Below are positions 34,072 through 46,328 of a stretch of 64,000 bases of DNA, piece after piece; positions within the stretch are counted from its first letter, which is position 1, and every line of letters begins with the position of its first letter. Position numbers and translations under genes: made by a program. Origin of the DNA: Sanguinoderma infundibulare (lineage: Eukaryota > Basidiomycota > Agaricomycetes > Polyporales > Polyporaceae); NCBI GenBank assembly GCA_032821775.1, contig JAVLRN010000006.1, positions 2,356,001 to 2,420,000 of the forward strand. Direction: 5' to 3'. Under the pieces are notes generated by a model. It did not search any database. It was not told where the DNA came from and worked only from the letters and a program-made list of their open reading frames with translations.

Positions 34072-35696
34072 ATGTCCCAACATCCGTGGGACGACTCCCA
34101 AGCGGACGTCGTCTTCTGCTCTTCCGACGGCTTCAAGTTCAAAGTGCACAAGCTTATCCTGTCTCTCGCATCGAATTTCTTCAAAGATATGTTTCACATT
34201 CCGCAACCAGCGTGAGTCCACCATTTTGAGTGCTCGTTCTCACTCAGGGCGTGGGCTAAGGTCGGCTTAGGAACGAGTCCCTCCCTGAAGTCCCATGCTC
34301 CGAGTCGGGAAAGGTCCTCGAAAACCTCTTCTGCCTATGCTATCCCGTCCACGACCCTCCTGTTACCGCGGTCGAGGACGTTCGTGCGACGTTAGTAGCT
34401 GCGATGAAGTACGATATGAAGGAGGCCGTCTACCTCATGCGGCGCGAGCTCGCGAGTCACATCCCCGCTTCCCCGATGCGAGTGTACGCTATCGCATGCT
34501 GCCTCGATCTCGAAGAGCAAGGCGCCGCGGCTGCAAAAGAGGTTGAAAGTCAAAGGATGCAGGATTCGTATGTGGAGGAGATGGAGGATATGGCTGCTGG
34601 TGCCTACCAGCGCCTTCTAGACTACTGTGAATCCCCCCTTAGCCCGATGGTGCGGAGTTTCCGGAGATTCTGTAAACCTTCTTCGTTTGGGCCTTGGGGG
34701 AGTTCAATTATAGGCTTTTTCCCACCCCAGCCCGAGAACGACACACTCGCCCCATATCCTTTCTGCCTCGACGACGGAGATGTCGACCTCATATCTCGGG
34801 ATCACGTCACGTTCAGAGTTTCTAGTGCGATCCTTAAAGTATCCGCCCCAGCACTACTGTCACCCTCGGGCACCCAGGCCTCATCATCTCCCTCCCCTCT
34901 TGACAGCGGCAACGTCATCGCTCGCCGAACCATCCTTCTACCTGAATCCAGCGACGTCCTTTCAGCTCTTTTGGCCCTTTGCTATCCATTGGGCGATCCT
35001 ACACTGACCAACTTCGATACCGCTCATGCCGCCTTGATCGCTGCGAAGAAATATAACATACCGAGGGCCATACAGTTCTTAGCATCCTCCCTTTCCACAC
35101 TCTCCAACGACCCCGTAAAGCTATACCTCATCGCGTGCAGCTACGACCTCCGCGATCTGGCTCTTACCTCCGCCAAACGAGCAATACGGGCGAACCTCAG
35201 CACACTGTCGTACCCAGAGTTGGATTCCGGACGCGTGTCCGCGGGCCACCTCCACCGCCTGCGTGACTTCTGCGCTCGATCCCGAGCTGCTGCACGTTCA
35301 GCCGTGGACCAGAAAGAGTACCTGGAGTCGGAGTGGGTCAAGTCCAACCTCAAGAAGTGGTGTTCGTCCTACCAGCAGGGAGTTCCTTGTTGGCTTGAAC
35401 GATACCTCAAAATCGCGGGCGCCATAGAGTGGCCCAGTTCGGCGTCGGTCACGGACACCGAGTTCGTGGCCAAGGCCCTGGGGGGTTCAAATTGGTCGAA
35501 CGCCGTCATTTGTTCTATGTGTGCAGGGACTCCAATTGGCATCGCCGGGGTTTTGAAGTTCAGTCAACACGTGGCCAAACACTTGGACGAAGCGGAGGCA
35601 GAGGTAAGGTATATTTTACATCTCCGGTTGTTGTCCAACTACTTACTCCCACTGGACATACAGACGAAGTTGGAATGGCGGGAACCGCATAACTGA
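34072..35696 (+). CDS. Double BTB/POZ-domain protein C
   Basis: Three exons (34072-34211, 34271-35603 and 35664-35696) give 501 residues and keep frame exactly. The first BTB: SQADVVFCSSDGFKFKVHK, LILSLASNFFKDMF, FCLCYPVHDPP and LVAAMKYDM. The second half: DDGDVDLISRDHVTFRV, LLALCYPLGDP and ALIAAKKYN. The C-terminal region shares the CWYR/CWLE-R-Y and VLLKFSK/VLKFSQ-HVAK signatures with BTB protein A, so A and C form one subfamily. This is the intact source of the truncated copy at 27432-28104. Function beyond BTB-mediated interaction is unknown. Confidence 0.87.
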
Positions 35697-37899
35697 ACCG
35701 GAACTTAACGAGTATCGATTCTATGACCATCGTGTACTATTTAGTCTTTTGTAGGGCCCAATCTTCCACTTGGATTGAAACATTTGCCAGTGACCGGGTG
35801 TTCTGGGCCCTCTCCTTCCTCAGGTACGGTACCAGGGCGGTTAAGCAACCGCGCGCACCGTTTCAAAGGTGGTTCATTCCGGACGGAAGCGTAACCGGCC
35901 GCTGACGAGCCCTAGCCAAATTGTCGTCGAGACAGCGTCGCGAAGAGCGGCCCGTCTATGAGCACAGGGTGCCACCCGGATCCTCGACACTTTCAAGGCT
36001 ATTTGGACGTTTACCAGAGGTCGCACGGCGTTCGATCGCACCCAACACCGATATTGGGTCGATGGAGGAGCTCTGGACGTCGATCAGGAGGTCGACGCCG
36101 TACGCAAATCGCTCGGAGCTGGATATATCAATAAAGTAAGACAGTCAATGTTCTTAATTCTGCCATCGTCATCTAATACCATTATGCACGAACCAATGCT
36201 GGGGTGGAAAGTCTCCAAGTTCCATTCGTGCATGCCGCAGTGCGCAGCTCACACGCAGTTCGTGCGCGTGTCGATCCACGTGGACTTCGATCCAGAACGA
36301 CACAAGGTTGAGGCGTGCCAGCTTCCACGCCTGTGGCCTCCCGTTCGTAATCGACTCTCGCTAGTAGCGCAACCTCTATCCCCTCGAACGTCCCCTAGCA
36401 AAACACCTCTCTATAGGCCAACTGTCCTCCCGACTAAAGCATAATGCCGCACACATATACCTTGTTTGTGTTCGCCAGAGAGCAGATCACTCGTATCACG
36501 GGGTCTGAGTCGGGAGGTCTGTTGGGCCCAAGAATATGGGTGAGCTATATGTAAATATTGTCTACCGGTGCGTCCGTCAGCAGAACATTTTTGTTCCTGA
36601 GTTGGGCTGACGAACTGCGACGTGGGTAGGCGCCAACTCGACATGGCGAAGTACGGCGGCGGAATCGGTCCTGCTGCAATGTATGAGCCACTTCTTTGGG
36701 CATGGACAAGCGGACGGGCGACGACCAAACGCCGCGACTATGTTGTGACCGTTTTCGCCGACCTACTCGGCTGCATCCCTTCCCCGATATGCTCACGATG
36801 ACGTTCGTGGAACTGGTGGTGAATGCACTCAGTCAGCCTGCAGTTCTTCGGGGGCCACATGCGCACGGTGCGGGGGCGCGTGCAGATGTGCCTTTGGCTG
36901 ACCATACTATGGCTTGATAAAGTAGCCACCTCCAGGAGGAGACGGAATATGGACGACACCCAGGACGTTCCGAGGCCCTCCGGCGAGTCCTCGTCTCTAT
37001 GATATGCGGAACATCTCTCACCACGGCAGATGACACCCTCCGCCATGCATCGCCTTGTATCCTCTCGACGCCTTTTGGCCAAATTCTCGCTGTAATTCGC
37101 CTGGAAGAGCGTGAAGCGCCGCGAGAGCTTCAACTCATTTGCCCGCGATTGTTCGGCTGTCAAGGTTACCTGGTCGTATCGCAAACGAGGACAGGTGCCA
37201 CCACCGTGATTGGGAGGACTGTCATCCCGTCGGACACATTTGTGAACGCTCAGCTACGGCAGACAGGAGAAAGCGTCGGGGATGTATGTATGGGGTGAGG
37301 GGGCTGGCATATCATTTGGAATGGCTATCTCTTTCTCTCTCGTTCTCTCTCCGAGTCTTTTGAAATATACCGAAGCGATTGACCAGGGTGTTTCTAAAGT
37401 GAGTCTGCACGTTCATTGTCTGGCATAAGCTGATCGTGAGCATCGACACCACCTAGGTTGCACTCGATGTTGGTGCCATCCGTGCATCCGCCCCGGTCAC
37501 TTGCGGTCGCGTGCGTGCGAGAGTCAGTGACTTCGCAAACACAATCTATTCATCCACTGACACTTGACGCACATGCGAGTGGTCCCCCTCCAGTTATGTA
37601 GTTGCCGCTTTTTATTTGTGTTTACGTACAAACCGGCGGGCTACTTGAGCTGGCGTAGTATACGTAGTAGTCCATTCAATCAATCTCATTCACTGTTCTC
37701 CTCCTAAATAGTACGTAGCCACTTTCGGGGAACTGAAAATGGCCGACCCCGCCACATCCTCCTCCATTAACATGCAGTATTGTATAAACCACTGTTCCGC
37801 TATGCTCTTCATGCGGAAGTGTTATGCGAAGCAACCTGTAGACTCCGAGAACAGAGGTCGGAGGTGAAAGTTAGTTGTCAGACAGCTCAACGAGATATT
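35697..37899. other. Gene-poor region with one orphan exon-like segment (35969-36135)
   Basis: From an acceptor-like GCACAG to a GTAAGA donor, one plus-strand frame reads GATRILDTFKAIWTFTRG, then RTAFDRTQHRYWVDGGALD, ending GAGYINK. It is flanked by both splice signals and looks like a genuine exon, but no continuing exons were found on either side. The rest of the 2.2 kb holds only short overlapping ORFs. It could be a decayed or captured gene piece. Confidence 0.35.
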
Positions 37900-38009
37900 G
37901 GGTCGGTGGCGTAGTTGGTTATCGCATCTGTCTAACAGTGATTGCCCTGGGAATAAACTCAGGGATATCATGTTCACAGAAGGTCCTCAGTTCGAACCTG
38001 GGCCGACTC
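37900..38009 (+). tRNA. tRNA-Val(AAC) with a 37-nt intron
   Basis: Acceptor GGGTCGG pairs with CCGACTC. The D arm is GCG-TAGTTGGTTAT-CGC, the anticodon stem TCTGT pairs with ACAGA, and the T arm is CTCAG-TTCGAAC-CTGGG. The loop CT-AAC-A is interrupted after position 37 by about 37 nt (37938-37974) at the canonical tRNA intron site. The mature sequence looks like a normal eukaryotic tRNA-Val. Confidence 0.88.
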
Positions 38010-39955
38010 ATGCGTCTGTTTGTTGCCTTTTGGTCTGTTTTTGTCGCTGTTGCGCCACTCAAGTCAACTTCGCGTTCCCTTTGCGCGAGTCGTACATATG
38101 TACCACGCACAATGGTTTGTGCGCAGGGGCACCCCAATGATAAGATGACATTCGCTACTTCTTTGCTGGGTACTTAGCACAATGAGCACGTCTACGTCGG
38201 AAACACCCGATCCCTGATGCTACACGCAACACAAAGGCGATCGAGGCTACGCTTGACAGGATTTGGAAAGAGAGGTTAACGCACAACGTCGAAAACACCG
38301 GTCCGAAGTGGGCGAACGGGTGATCGAGGACGGGGAGCTCCACGATCGACACAGGAGATCAGACCATCAAGTGTGAGTGAACCAAAACTACTCTCATGCA
38401 TGTGATTACAGTAAGGACGCCGGCGACGCATCTGAGTCGCAGGAGCATGCTAGACAACAAGACAGCAAAAATGGTCCGTGATTCTGAAGCCCGGAAGGGT
38501 CAAAACTCAAAAGAGGCTCCGGCTTAGTCGTGGAACGTTCGGAGCCAAGACAGGCCTGTGCGCGCAGCACGGGAGTCAGGGTCCCAGTTGACAGGAACGC
38601 TGGGAACCGTCAGTTACAACTCGCTTCGGGGACCGCACCAATTGTTAGGGAAGCCCCGAGTGTCGCGGATGGGAAGAGCCGAGTGCGGGGAAAGTCACGA
38701 GAAGGCCTCCGGGCACCAAAGCGGCTGGAAGGGGGAAGAGCAAGGGAAAAGAGAGAGAGAGCCGGAAGATGGGATCAGGTCGCGGCACGGAAGGCGCGGC
38801 GCGCACGTCCGGAACATAACACGGCCTGGTTGGCATGGCTGGGAGCGCGGAGGAGACGAGCTTATTCAGACCGGAGTCGGAGGGGGGGAGGGCGGTCAGA
38901 TGACTGCCACGCAGCGGGCGCGGCCTGCGGACATGAGAACGCGAAACGAAGTGTGGTCGCTGGCTCGGGAAGGAGGCCACCGGAGGCGGGGAGGGCTGGT
39001 CACAGACAGTGAATGGACTGTTATTGGCCGCGGTCATGGCGGACATGAGCGTTGATGAGTTACGACATGAGACACAGGGAATGTGGGGGAGCGGGGAGCG
39101 CGCTGGGGGTGGCGTTGTTCGGTGGTGATTGACGTTGACGGTGTGCATGCAAAGCACGCTTCGGAAAGGAATGGTATGGAGGACGGAGGGGCGGGAAGGC
39201 GCGGTGTGCTGTTGAGTCGGACTGGCAGCTCGGGAGCGCAAGAAAGGGAGGGAAGAGCGGAGATTTCATGTGGGGACTAGTCCGGGGTGAAGCGCATGAA
39301 AAGTCGCAGGGTTGAAATGACTCTCAGCCTGTCAGGGGTTGATGGGCGCACTTCGGAAGATCCAGAGGTCCGTCCGGGCTGTGTGTGCATTTGGGAGGCA
39401 TGGCTCTCTCGTGGTGCTGGAAGGGCAGCTGGAGAGAGGCGGCGGAAGGTGAAAAGTTCACAGACGAAATGATCGATGCGGGGGCGAGGAGGGAGGGGAT
39501 CGATAGGAGAAAAGATGGAGGCGGGAGGAGCGGCGTTGCGGAAAGCAGGAACCGGAAGGGGCATGTGCAGCAGGAGGGGCACGTGGGCTCGGGAGAAGGC
39601 GGGGGGACCTGGCAGAGGGAGAGGCATCGCCGCCAACAATCGACCTTCTCTCGGTGCTCGCCCTCGTCTTCATCTCTCCCTCGCCGTCCATGGCGTCCCT
39701 CTGAACTCCCCCGCCCCCGCCGTCCCCACCATCTCCGGCTGACTCTGCAGGCCCGGCGCCCTCCCTGCTGCGCTTCATCCCCCACGCTGCTGCTCGTCAC
39801 GCCCCTTGCCTCTTTAGTTCCACTCGGACCCTCGCTCCCGACCCACCTTCGGTCCTGCTCCTCCTTCTGGAACACTTCTTTCAAAGCCCTCTCCCCCTGC
39901 CCGCTAAATCTCCCTCAACCCCTGCCTCTTTGTCTCCTCCCCGCCGACTACTCCA
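38010..39955. other. Intergenic, GC-rich, no supported gene
   Basis: Several long ORFs exist on both strands between 38530 and 39950, but they are Arg/Pro/Ser/Gly-rich mirror images caused by purine-rich GC bias and show no motifs. The distal part should contain the promoter and 5' UTR of the Reg1-like gene. Confidence 0.5.
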
Positions 39956-42900
39956 ATGAGTATGCCGGTCCCTTCCACTCTCACAAGCTATCTCCCCGTC
40001 TTGCTCGTCTCCGTCACCCACAATGCCGTCCCAGACGACTCGTCCTTCGATACCCAGCCAGAGGGCCAGGTCGACTACCTCTCCCACGACTGGAAGGAGG
40101 AGGACGTCTGGCGCTCTTGGCGCAGCATGACCCGCCAGAAGAACGCCATCGCCAACGGCATGCGTCTCGAGAACGCGAGCTGGCGAACATGGTGGAAGCA
40201 GAGGAACAAGCTTCCCACTGTCAGTCCAGAGACGCTCAATTGGTACGTCTTTTATACCTTTCCATCCCTTCATTTCTCGTATCGCTCGCCCTCCCCGCAT
40301 GTTATGCCCTCCACACCCATGAGGGTAGTCTATGTCCCGATAACGCCCCTCGTGCCCTTCGACTTTCACAGCCGACCTTTTCGCCCTCGCTTTCCCCTTT
40401 GCCCCAAGTCGTCTATCCAGCCCCGCTCCCTTTGCTTCCGCACTCCAACAAATCAACCAACCCGACCCCGCAGTGGGTGGCACGGCTTATAAGCGCCCAT
40501 CTTCGCTCTTTGCTGGCTGGGGCTACGCTTCACTTCCCCATTTCCTGCACCCTGTCCCCAACCAATGTACACGTCGTAGCCTTTGACGGTCCGAGGGAGG
40601 CGAACTTGGCTTCCAAACCCCTAGTGCCAACGATTCCAATCAATCCTTCCTTGCCCATCTTGCACGCGATTCTTGCTTCCTGAAACTTTCACATATTCAA
40701 TCCTGACACGTTCACTCCAGGCTCAAGGACTCTGACGTAACATGGTTATACGGCCCCCTACACATTGGTCACGATTGGACCGACTATTCGCAATGCAAGG
40801 CCCCGAAGCTCCAGCGGAAAACCAGCACCGACGCACTACCCGGCCCGTATACGACAAACGTGCCCTCGGCCTGCCCAGCCGCACCCACCAAGCCCATCCT
40901 CAAGCGACGCAGTATCAGTCAATTACTCTCCCTTCCCGCTAGTCCCTTCTTCAACCAGGTCGATAGCGACGAGGAGGAGGATGACGTCCCCGAAATCACC
41001 ACCGCTCCACCCATCCGCCCCCATCTCGTTCATACCAAGAGCGATACCAACATCAGCGTACGCGGTCGCCCCTTCCGCAAGAACTCTCCTCCACGTATCA
41101 TCGCCGAGGACTGCTCTTCATCACGTGTCAAGCCGTCGCCACCAGTCGTCCAGGTGGCGACCCTCAGCGACGGCTCGGGTTCCACCAGCAGTGACCAGGA
41201 CTTAAGTGGCCGCTCAAGTACCGGTCTCGACGGACCTGCCAAGAAGAAGCACATCAGCTTCAACACCTTCGTAGAGCAATGTATTGCGATTGAGAAGCCC
41301 AAGGTAAAGCGTTCTCTCGCCGGTCCAGGGAGCGGCGGTCGATTGTTTGATGCGTTTGATGACGGGTCAGTCACGTCCATGTCATCATTAAACTCTGCGG
41401 TGGCTGAGGACTGCTTGTTAGGTACGACTCCGAGGCGGGCTATGATGGCGAGTACGACGAGCCGTCGTTGTACTGCTTCAACGAGAATGCCGTTGTGGGG
41501 TCTGACTCTGAGGACGAGGATGATGACGACGATGTACTCGAGATGCGCACCGCCTCTTCCCGTTCTCGTTCGAATTCAGCTTCGTCCATGCGCAAGACTT
41601 TCGCCACCTCGCTCACCCCAGGCTCCACTACGTCTTCGCGTCCTCGACCACCAATGGTTCGTCGACATTCAACGGATAGGGAACACGTCACTATTGCTCC
41701 CATTGCGCCAACACTCTTGAAGAGCACTGGAGTCGGTAACGAGCTTGCGACGCTCTCGGAAGGCAAGGCTCTCGAGTCACCAAAGGACGTTGATCTTGTC
41801 TACGTGCCGACGGGCAACCATTACTCCGTACCCGGGACGTCCACTGTGGTCAGCGGTAGCGGTGACGTCTACCACCATCGGGAATCGTACTTTAGCGTCG
41901 GTACGGCCCCATCATATCCACGCTCACCACTCTCGCGATCTCCCGCGCCTGGCTCGTCCCCACGCGTTCCCAGTGCGTCAGTATTACAAGATCACCAGCC
42001 CCCTGTGACGTTGGTACGGCGGGGATCAGGCTCGTTTTTCCCCTCGCAGTCCATGGTCGACTCCCCCATGCACCTTGACGATACCCCGCTCGAGGATGCG
42101 TACGACTACTTCGGTGGCCCTGATCTCGGTGAGGACTTCAGCCACAGTCGCGCACACAACCACCGGAGACGGCAGCGTCGCGACGTTCGCGATGATGATG
42201 AGATCATGCGCTACGCAGAAGGTGGCGCGGCAAGCGTCTCGACTGGGCGGAGTCATGGCTGGAGCGCAAGTCCCAGCCCCAGCCCAGTCGACTCACCGCG
42301 GACCCCAGACGCGGAGATGCCCGTCGTGGTCGTGAACGAGGTCAACGGCGCGGTTGAGGAGCGGCAGGAGCGCTCTCGCGAGAGCAGCCCGTCGCGCTCG
42401 CCCGTCCTGTACCGCATACACGAACAACAAGACGACTCGTCGCCGTCCTATGCCCCTACTGCGCCCGTGCCTGTACCTGTCCCTCGCGTCGATCCCTCAC
42501 ATGCCCATCTCGTCTCCTCGTCAATGCCCAACGCCGTCCTGCCATCATCATGTACGAACTCGGGATTGTGCACCGACCCTGCCCTCCTCTCTCCCTCGGA
42601 TGTTGTCCCTGTTCGTGGCCGGCAGCCGCATTCACCGAGCGTGAGCGGGAGCACGACCACCGGCTCCTCGTCGTACCATTCGAGCGATTCGCGGTCTGGT
42701 TCGAGCTCGCGCGGCCGTTCTTCAACGCGAACTTCCTCCTTCTCGGACCGCGAGCGTTCAGGCAGCCGGAGCAGGAGTAGAGGCACGAGCTCACCCATCG
42801 GGAGCATCTCGCCTACGGGAAGCACGGTCGGCGTCGTCAATGGAGGAGCTTATGCGGGTGGGCGTTGTCGCGATCGTGACCGCGACCGCGGTGCAAGAGG

Positions 42901-43669
42901 TGGAGGAGAGGAGGAGCGCGGGAGAGGGCGAACCGGGAGGAGATTGGGTGACAGCCTAAGCCCGCCAAGCGTGGTGAGCTCTCCATCGCGCGGCAGCAGT
43001 GACGAGCGAGGGCCGTATCAGCCGTATTCGCCAGTGCTGACCGAGGCTATACTGGACACGCAGCCAAATCGGGTTCCGTCGCCACCTTCGTCCGTGTCGG
43101 GCTCGTCGACTGAAACTGCGAGCGTGTCGACTGTTGGACCGAACAATGTCCAGCAATCTCCGGTCCTTGGTCCCGAACCTGCCGAGCGCCCAAAGCTGTC
43201 TATCCACGCGCCGTCTGCGAAGTCCCCCGTGGTACCGACCATTCCGTCGCCTATCCCCGAGGTCGAGGAGGAGGAACAGCGGAGATCACGGCATCCAACT
43301 CCTGCCAATTCGCCTGTTGCCGCGTTCCGGATAGCCGTCCCTCCCGCACAGATGGCGCAGCCTATCTCGTCACCTGTATCTGCTTCTCAGGACCACGCGA
43401 CTGTTTCGATGTCGCGGACGTCTACGAAGTCGTCCGGGATTTCGGCGTCGACGACAGACGTGGATGACCCTTGCGACTCCCCGACAGGTTCGCCACGACG
43501 GTACCCTACGATCCCCACATCGACCCGACATCTATCGCGTGCGCAGCGGGTGTCATTAGACGGCATGCAAGAGCAGGCGGGCACGCTCGTCAACCGGGCT
43601 GCGGAGATTGTGCAGTCCGCGCGTGGCTTCCTGGGTTCGATATGGAACTCGAATGCTGCGTCTGCGTGA
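39956..43669 (+). CDS. Reg1-like PP1 regulatory protein with DUF1752/GATA-like N-terminal domain
   Basis: Three exons (39956-40242, 40721-41365 and 41422-43669) give 1,059 residues in an exact frame. The N-terminal domain reads WKEEDVWRSWRSMTRQKN, RLENASWRTWWKQRNKLP and SPETLNWLKDSDVTWLYGPL, the fungal DUF1752 signature. KPILKRRSISQLL follows, then KKKHISFNTFVEQCIAIEKP, which matches the Reg1 region where a [RK]-x-[VI]-x-F motif docks protein phosphatase 1 (Glc7). Reg1-type proteins direct PP1 to Snf1/AMPK and other targets during glucose repression. The remaining ~750 residues are Ser/Pro/Asp-rich and disordered, with a DEDDDDDV acidic patch and an Arg/Ser run. Intron 1 is long (478 nt). Stand-alone gene. 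Confidence 0.85.
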
Positions 43670-45701
43670 GCACCGTCTCCTTCCATTACGTCCGTCCTGC
43701 GCTGCCCGTTCACCCCTGTGATGCCCTCCTGCCCGCCTGCCTACCCCCATCTTTACCCCTCAAGCTCCTCATGACGCGATTTCTGTTCACATCTCCATAC
43801 CACACCATCATGACTCGCATCCCAATCGCATCCGTCAATTATTCTAATATGCGTATGGCAAGCTTTTTATGGTCTCGGTCCCCGTTCATATCTTGGTAGC
43901 ACTTCAACCATTCACCAATTTCTATATGTTTAGTCCCGTGTCCACGCACATAATCGCGCCCCTCGCGGCGCGCTGTTCCTCTGCCACATTGTTCATACCG
44001 TCGCAGCAATATTGACTTGACCTTGCCCTCGTTTTGATTCTTGTCGGACCTCCGACGTCTCTCTCCTACAAGCAACCGCCGCCCCTGCAGAGGTCTCACA
44101 TATATTTACGCTACGTATACGTGTATCCCCGCGCAGCAATGTTGTTTTTTGTCCGGACTTGCACGCCTCGCATCCCATCCATTCGCCCGTTCGTTCACGG
44201 CCCCGCCCTCTAATTCTCCGCCGCGTGTTTTATTCGCATTGCACTCTCATCATCCTCGTCCCCATCTCCCGTGTTTTTGTGCGTTGGATTTGGTCTCGGT
44301 CTCGGTCCTTGGTCTTCGCATCTGGCATCATCGTCTTTGGGTCTGCGTTCCGTCCTCTCTCGCTCGCACGCCACCCGACGCACACGACCTTCGCAGTTGT
44401 CCGCTATCGTACATATATCGCGCTAGTAGTGTCGTGATCATGACCTTTCATTTTCCTCCTCTTTTTCGTCGTCCGTGGTTTTTTTTTCTCCCTGTCTATC
44501 CTCTCCTCTACTCTCTATTCTCTCTCTCTCTCTCTCTCCCGCGCGCGCGTCCGTCTGTCCTCGTGCATGTCCGCTACACCATGGCCCGCGTACGTTGTAT
44601 CGCTCTAGGCTCGCTTGTCACATAGATGTACTTTTGGTGTATATAGTCTACTACTCGAATGGCACCCGCTCTACAGCTCTACGGGATTTCGATTCGAACT
44701 GGCGAGCGGTTTGGTTCTTGTCGAACGTTCGTGGGTCGAGGCTTGCGGGGTGTACGTATGTGCTTTGCGTGTTCGTTTTTGCGAGCAAGGCTGACGCTGT
44801 TTCTTTACCGTTCTGCTAGGGATGCTTCTTTCGACCGGCCGACGTCGCGTTGGTTGATAGACGTTCAAATTGGCGGTCGGATGCGTATCCTTGACGCATA
44901 TATTCGCACCGTTCTCTCCTATGCTCACAGTGAGCCCTTTCCGATCGGGGGCTTCTGGTCTCACAAGTGACGTTCATATTGCACGGTGCCGGTGCCGGTG
45001 CCGGAACGAGTAATCTCTGCTTCGTCGTCACACGCGCAGATCGCTGACCCCTCGGATGTTCGTAGAGATATGGTAGACGGCGAGAGCAGACCTAATAGTA
45101 GTGCGTCCCCTTCGTGATGCGTCGCGTCTCCGATCGCTGACCCCGTGCATGACAATCCACCGGCAGCAATACCCACCCACAGGGAAAGCGACATAGCTGT
45201 TTGATACGGGTAGTGGCGACGCTGAACTTTTGCACCGCCTGGTCCTGGTCGTTGCGCCCACCTTGTTTCAACGCATATATCCAGTCCCCGAATCATCGGA
45301 TCAAGTCTCGGCGTACGGGGTCATCCGTTTAGAGACGCACTCGCTATTGGCTCGTCACCCTCGCACTCGCTCCTCGTCGCGTTGATGGCCGACGACGAAC
45401 CGTCGCACGAGCCTGCGTCGTCTACTAGGCCTCTTCCCATGCCTTGCAAACACTGAGGCAGCAATAGTACTGTTGAGTCTTGACAAGCTATGACGGTCCG
45501 CGTAAGCTGACAGCGCAGCGAGCGACAAGGTCTGTCTCTCCCCGTCTCTTAGATCACTGCGGACTGTTGATGATGGTGTCTCTAGCACCCAATCGGCGTG
45601 TTTTTTCTTCTAAAGTGCACCCGATCACAGCATCGGCCGACAGGTATGTAATGCCAACGCATCTTGCGTACAGATCACTCATAGTTGCCGCGATTTCAAG
45701 C
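43670..45701. other. Intergenic, no gene seen
   Basis: 3' flank of the Reg1-like gene and 5' flank of the BTB remnants. ORFs are short and pyrimidine-biased. Nothing was recognised apart from the microsatellite at 44516-44549. Confidence 0.5.
44516..44549. repeat. CT/GC microsatellite
   Basis: An uninterrupted run of CT dinucleotides (about 11 units) passes directly into a short GC alternating run. Simple sequence only. Confidence 0.8.
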
Positions 45702-45953
45702 ATGGAGGATAGCAGCTCTTCGGGTTCGGGGTTCCATTCGGAGATCTTGCAACCTTCTCAGGCTGTTCGCGTTCGCAATGTCGCATATCCCTTCGACGAC
45801 GATGCCGATGTGATGCTCCGAACGAGCGACCGCCCATCGACGAAATTGTCAAGAAGATCGTGGACGTCCAGGCGAACCCCGCCGGAATTGGAGCTCGCCA
45901 TCTTTACACCATGACCAACGGGCGTCCGGGGTTCATACAAGAGCTCAAGGATG
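45702..45953 (+). pseudogene. Mosaic remnant: BTB N-terminus fused to a foreign coding-like piece
   Basis: The ATG at 45702 begins MEDSSSSGSGFHSEILQPSQ and leads to VAYPFDDDADVMLRTSD, the first strand of a BTB domain of a type not otherwise present in this window. BTB similarity stops at about 45832. From there to 45953 a different plus-strand frame reads IDEIVKKIVDVQANPAGIGA and ARHLYTMTNGRPGFIQELKD, which looks coding but belongs to no family I recognise. It then abuts a minus-strand BTB remnant. Confidence 0.55.
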
Positions 45954-46097
45954 CGCCATCTGGTACTTCATGGCCGCTTCGAGGGTGGAGCGCACCTCGT
46001 AGATTGAGCCGAGGACAGGATCGTCGATATGATCCGAGCAGCAGATGATGATATCTGCCGTGGGTTCGTCGAAGGGGTGGCATATTGTAGATGTCAT
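45954..46097 (-). pseudogene. Truncated, internally deleted copy of BTB gene A
   Basis: Read on the minus strand from the ATG complementary to 46095-46097: MTSTICHPFDEPTADIIICC, as in gene A at 25749. It then jumps from SDH directly to DDPVLGSIYEVRSTLEAA, losing about 190 bp of the parent, and stops after KYQMA at 45954. It stands head-to-head with the intact BTB gene at 46329, sharing the same intergenic spacer as the 25.5 kb locus. Confidence 0.8.
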
Positions 46098-46328
46098 GCT
46101 ATCTGGTGCTCGTATACCCAAGATGAATGCAAAATAACGGCAGGCGGTGCAGAGTTGAGAGCAGGTGGTGGTTTGGAGTCAACCGGGAATAAGCGTCTAA
46201 ATAATATTGACGGCCCGCGACACCGTGTTGCACTCGTTGCTCCGAACCATACCCTCCGCGTTCTCGTTGAATCTAGTAAGACCGACCGCGTATTTTTATC
46301 GTGTACATGTTCGAGCTGATAGCTGTCT

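Noticed and set aside
36738..37184. 148-codon minus-strand ORF
   Set aside because: No motif, no gene-like composition, no splice partners.
38530..39260. Long overlapping ORFs on both strands
   Set aside because: Arg/Pro/Ser/Gly composition mirrors strand purine bias; no motifs, no splice-linked exons.
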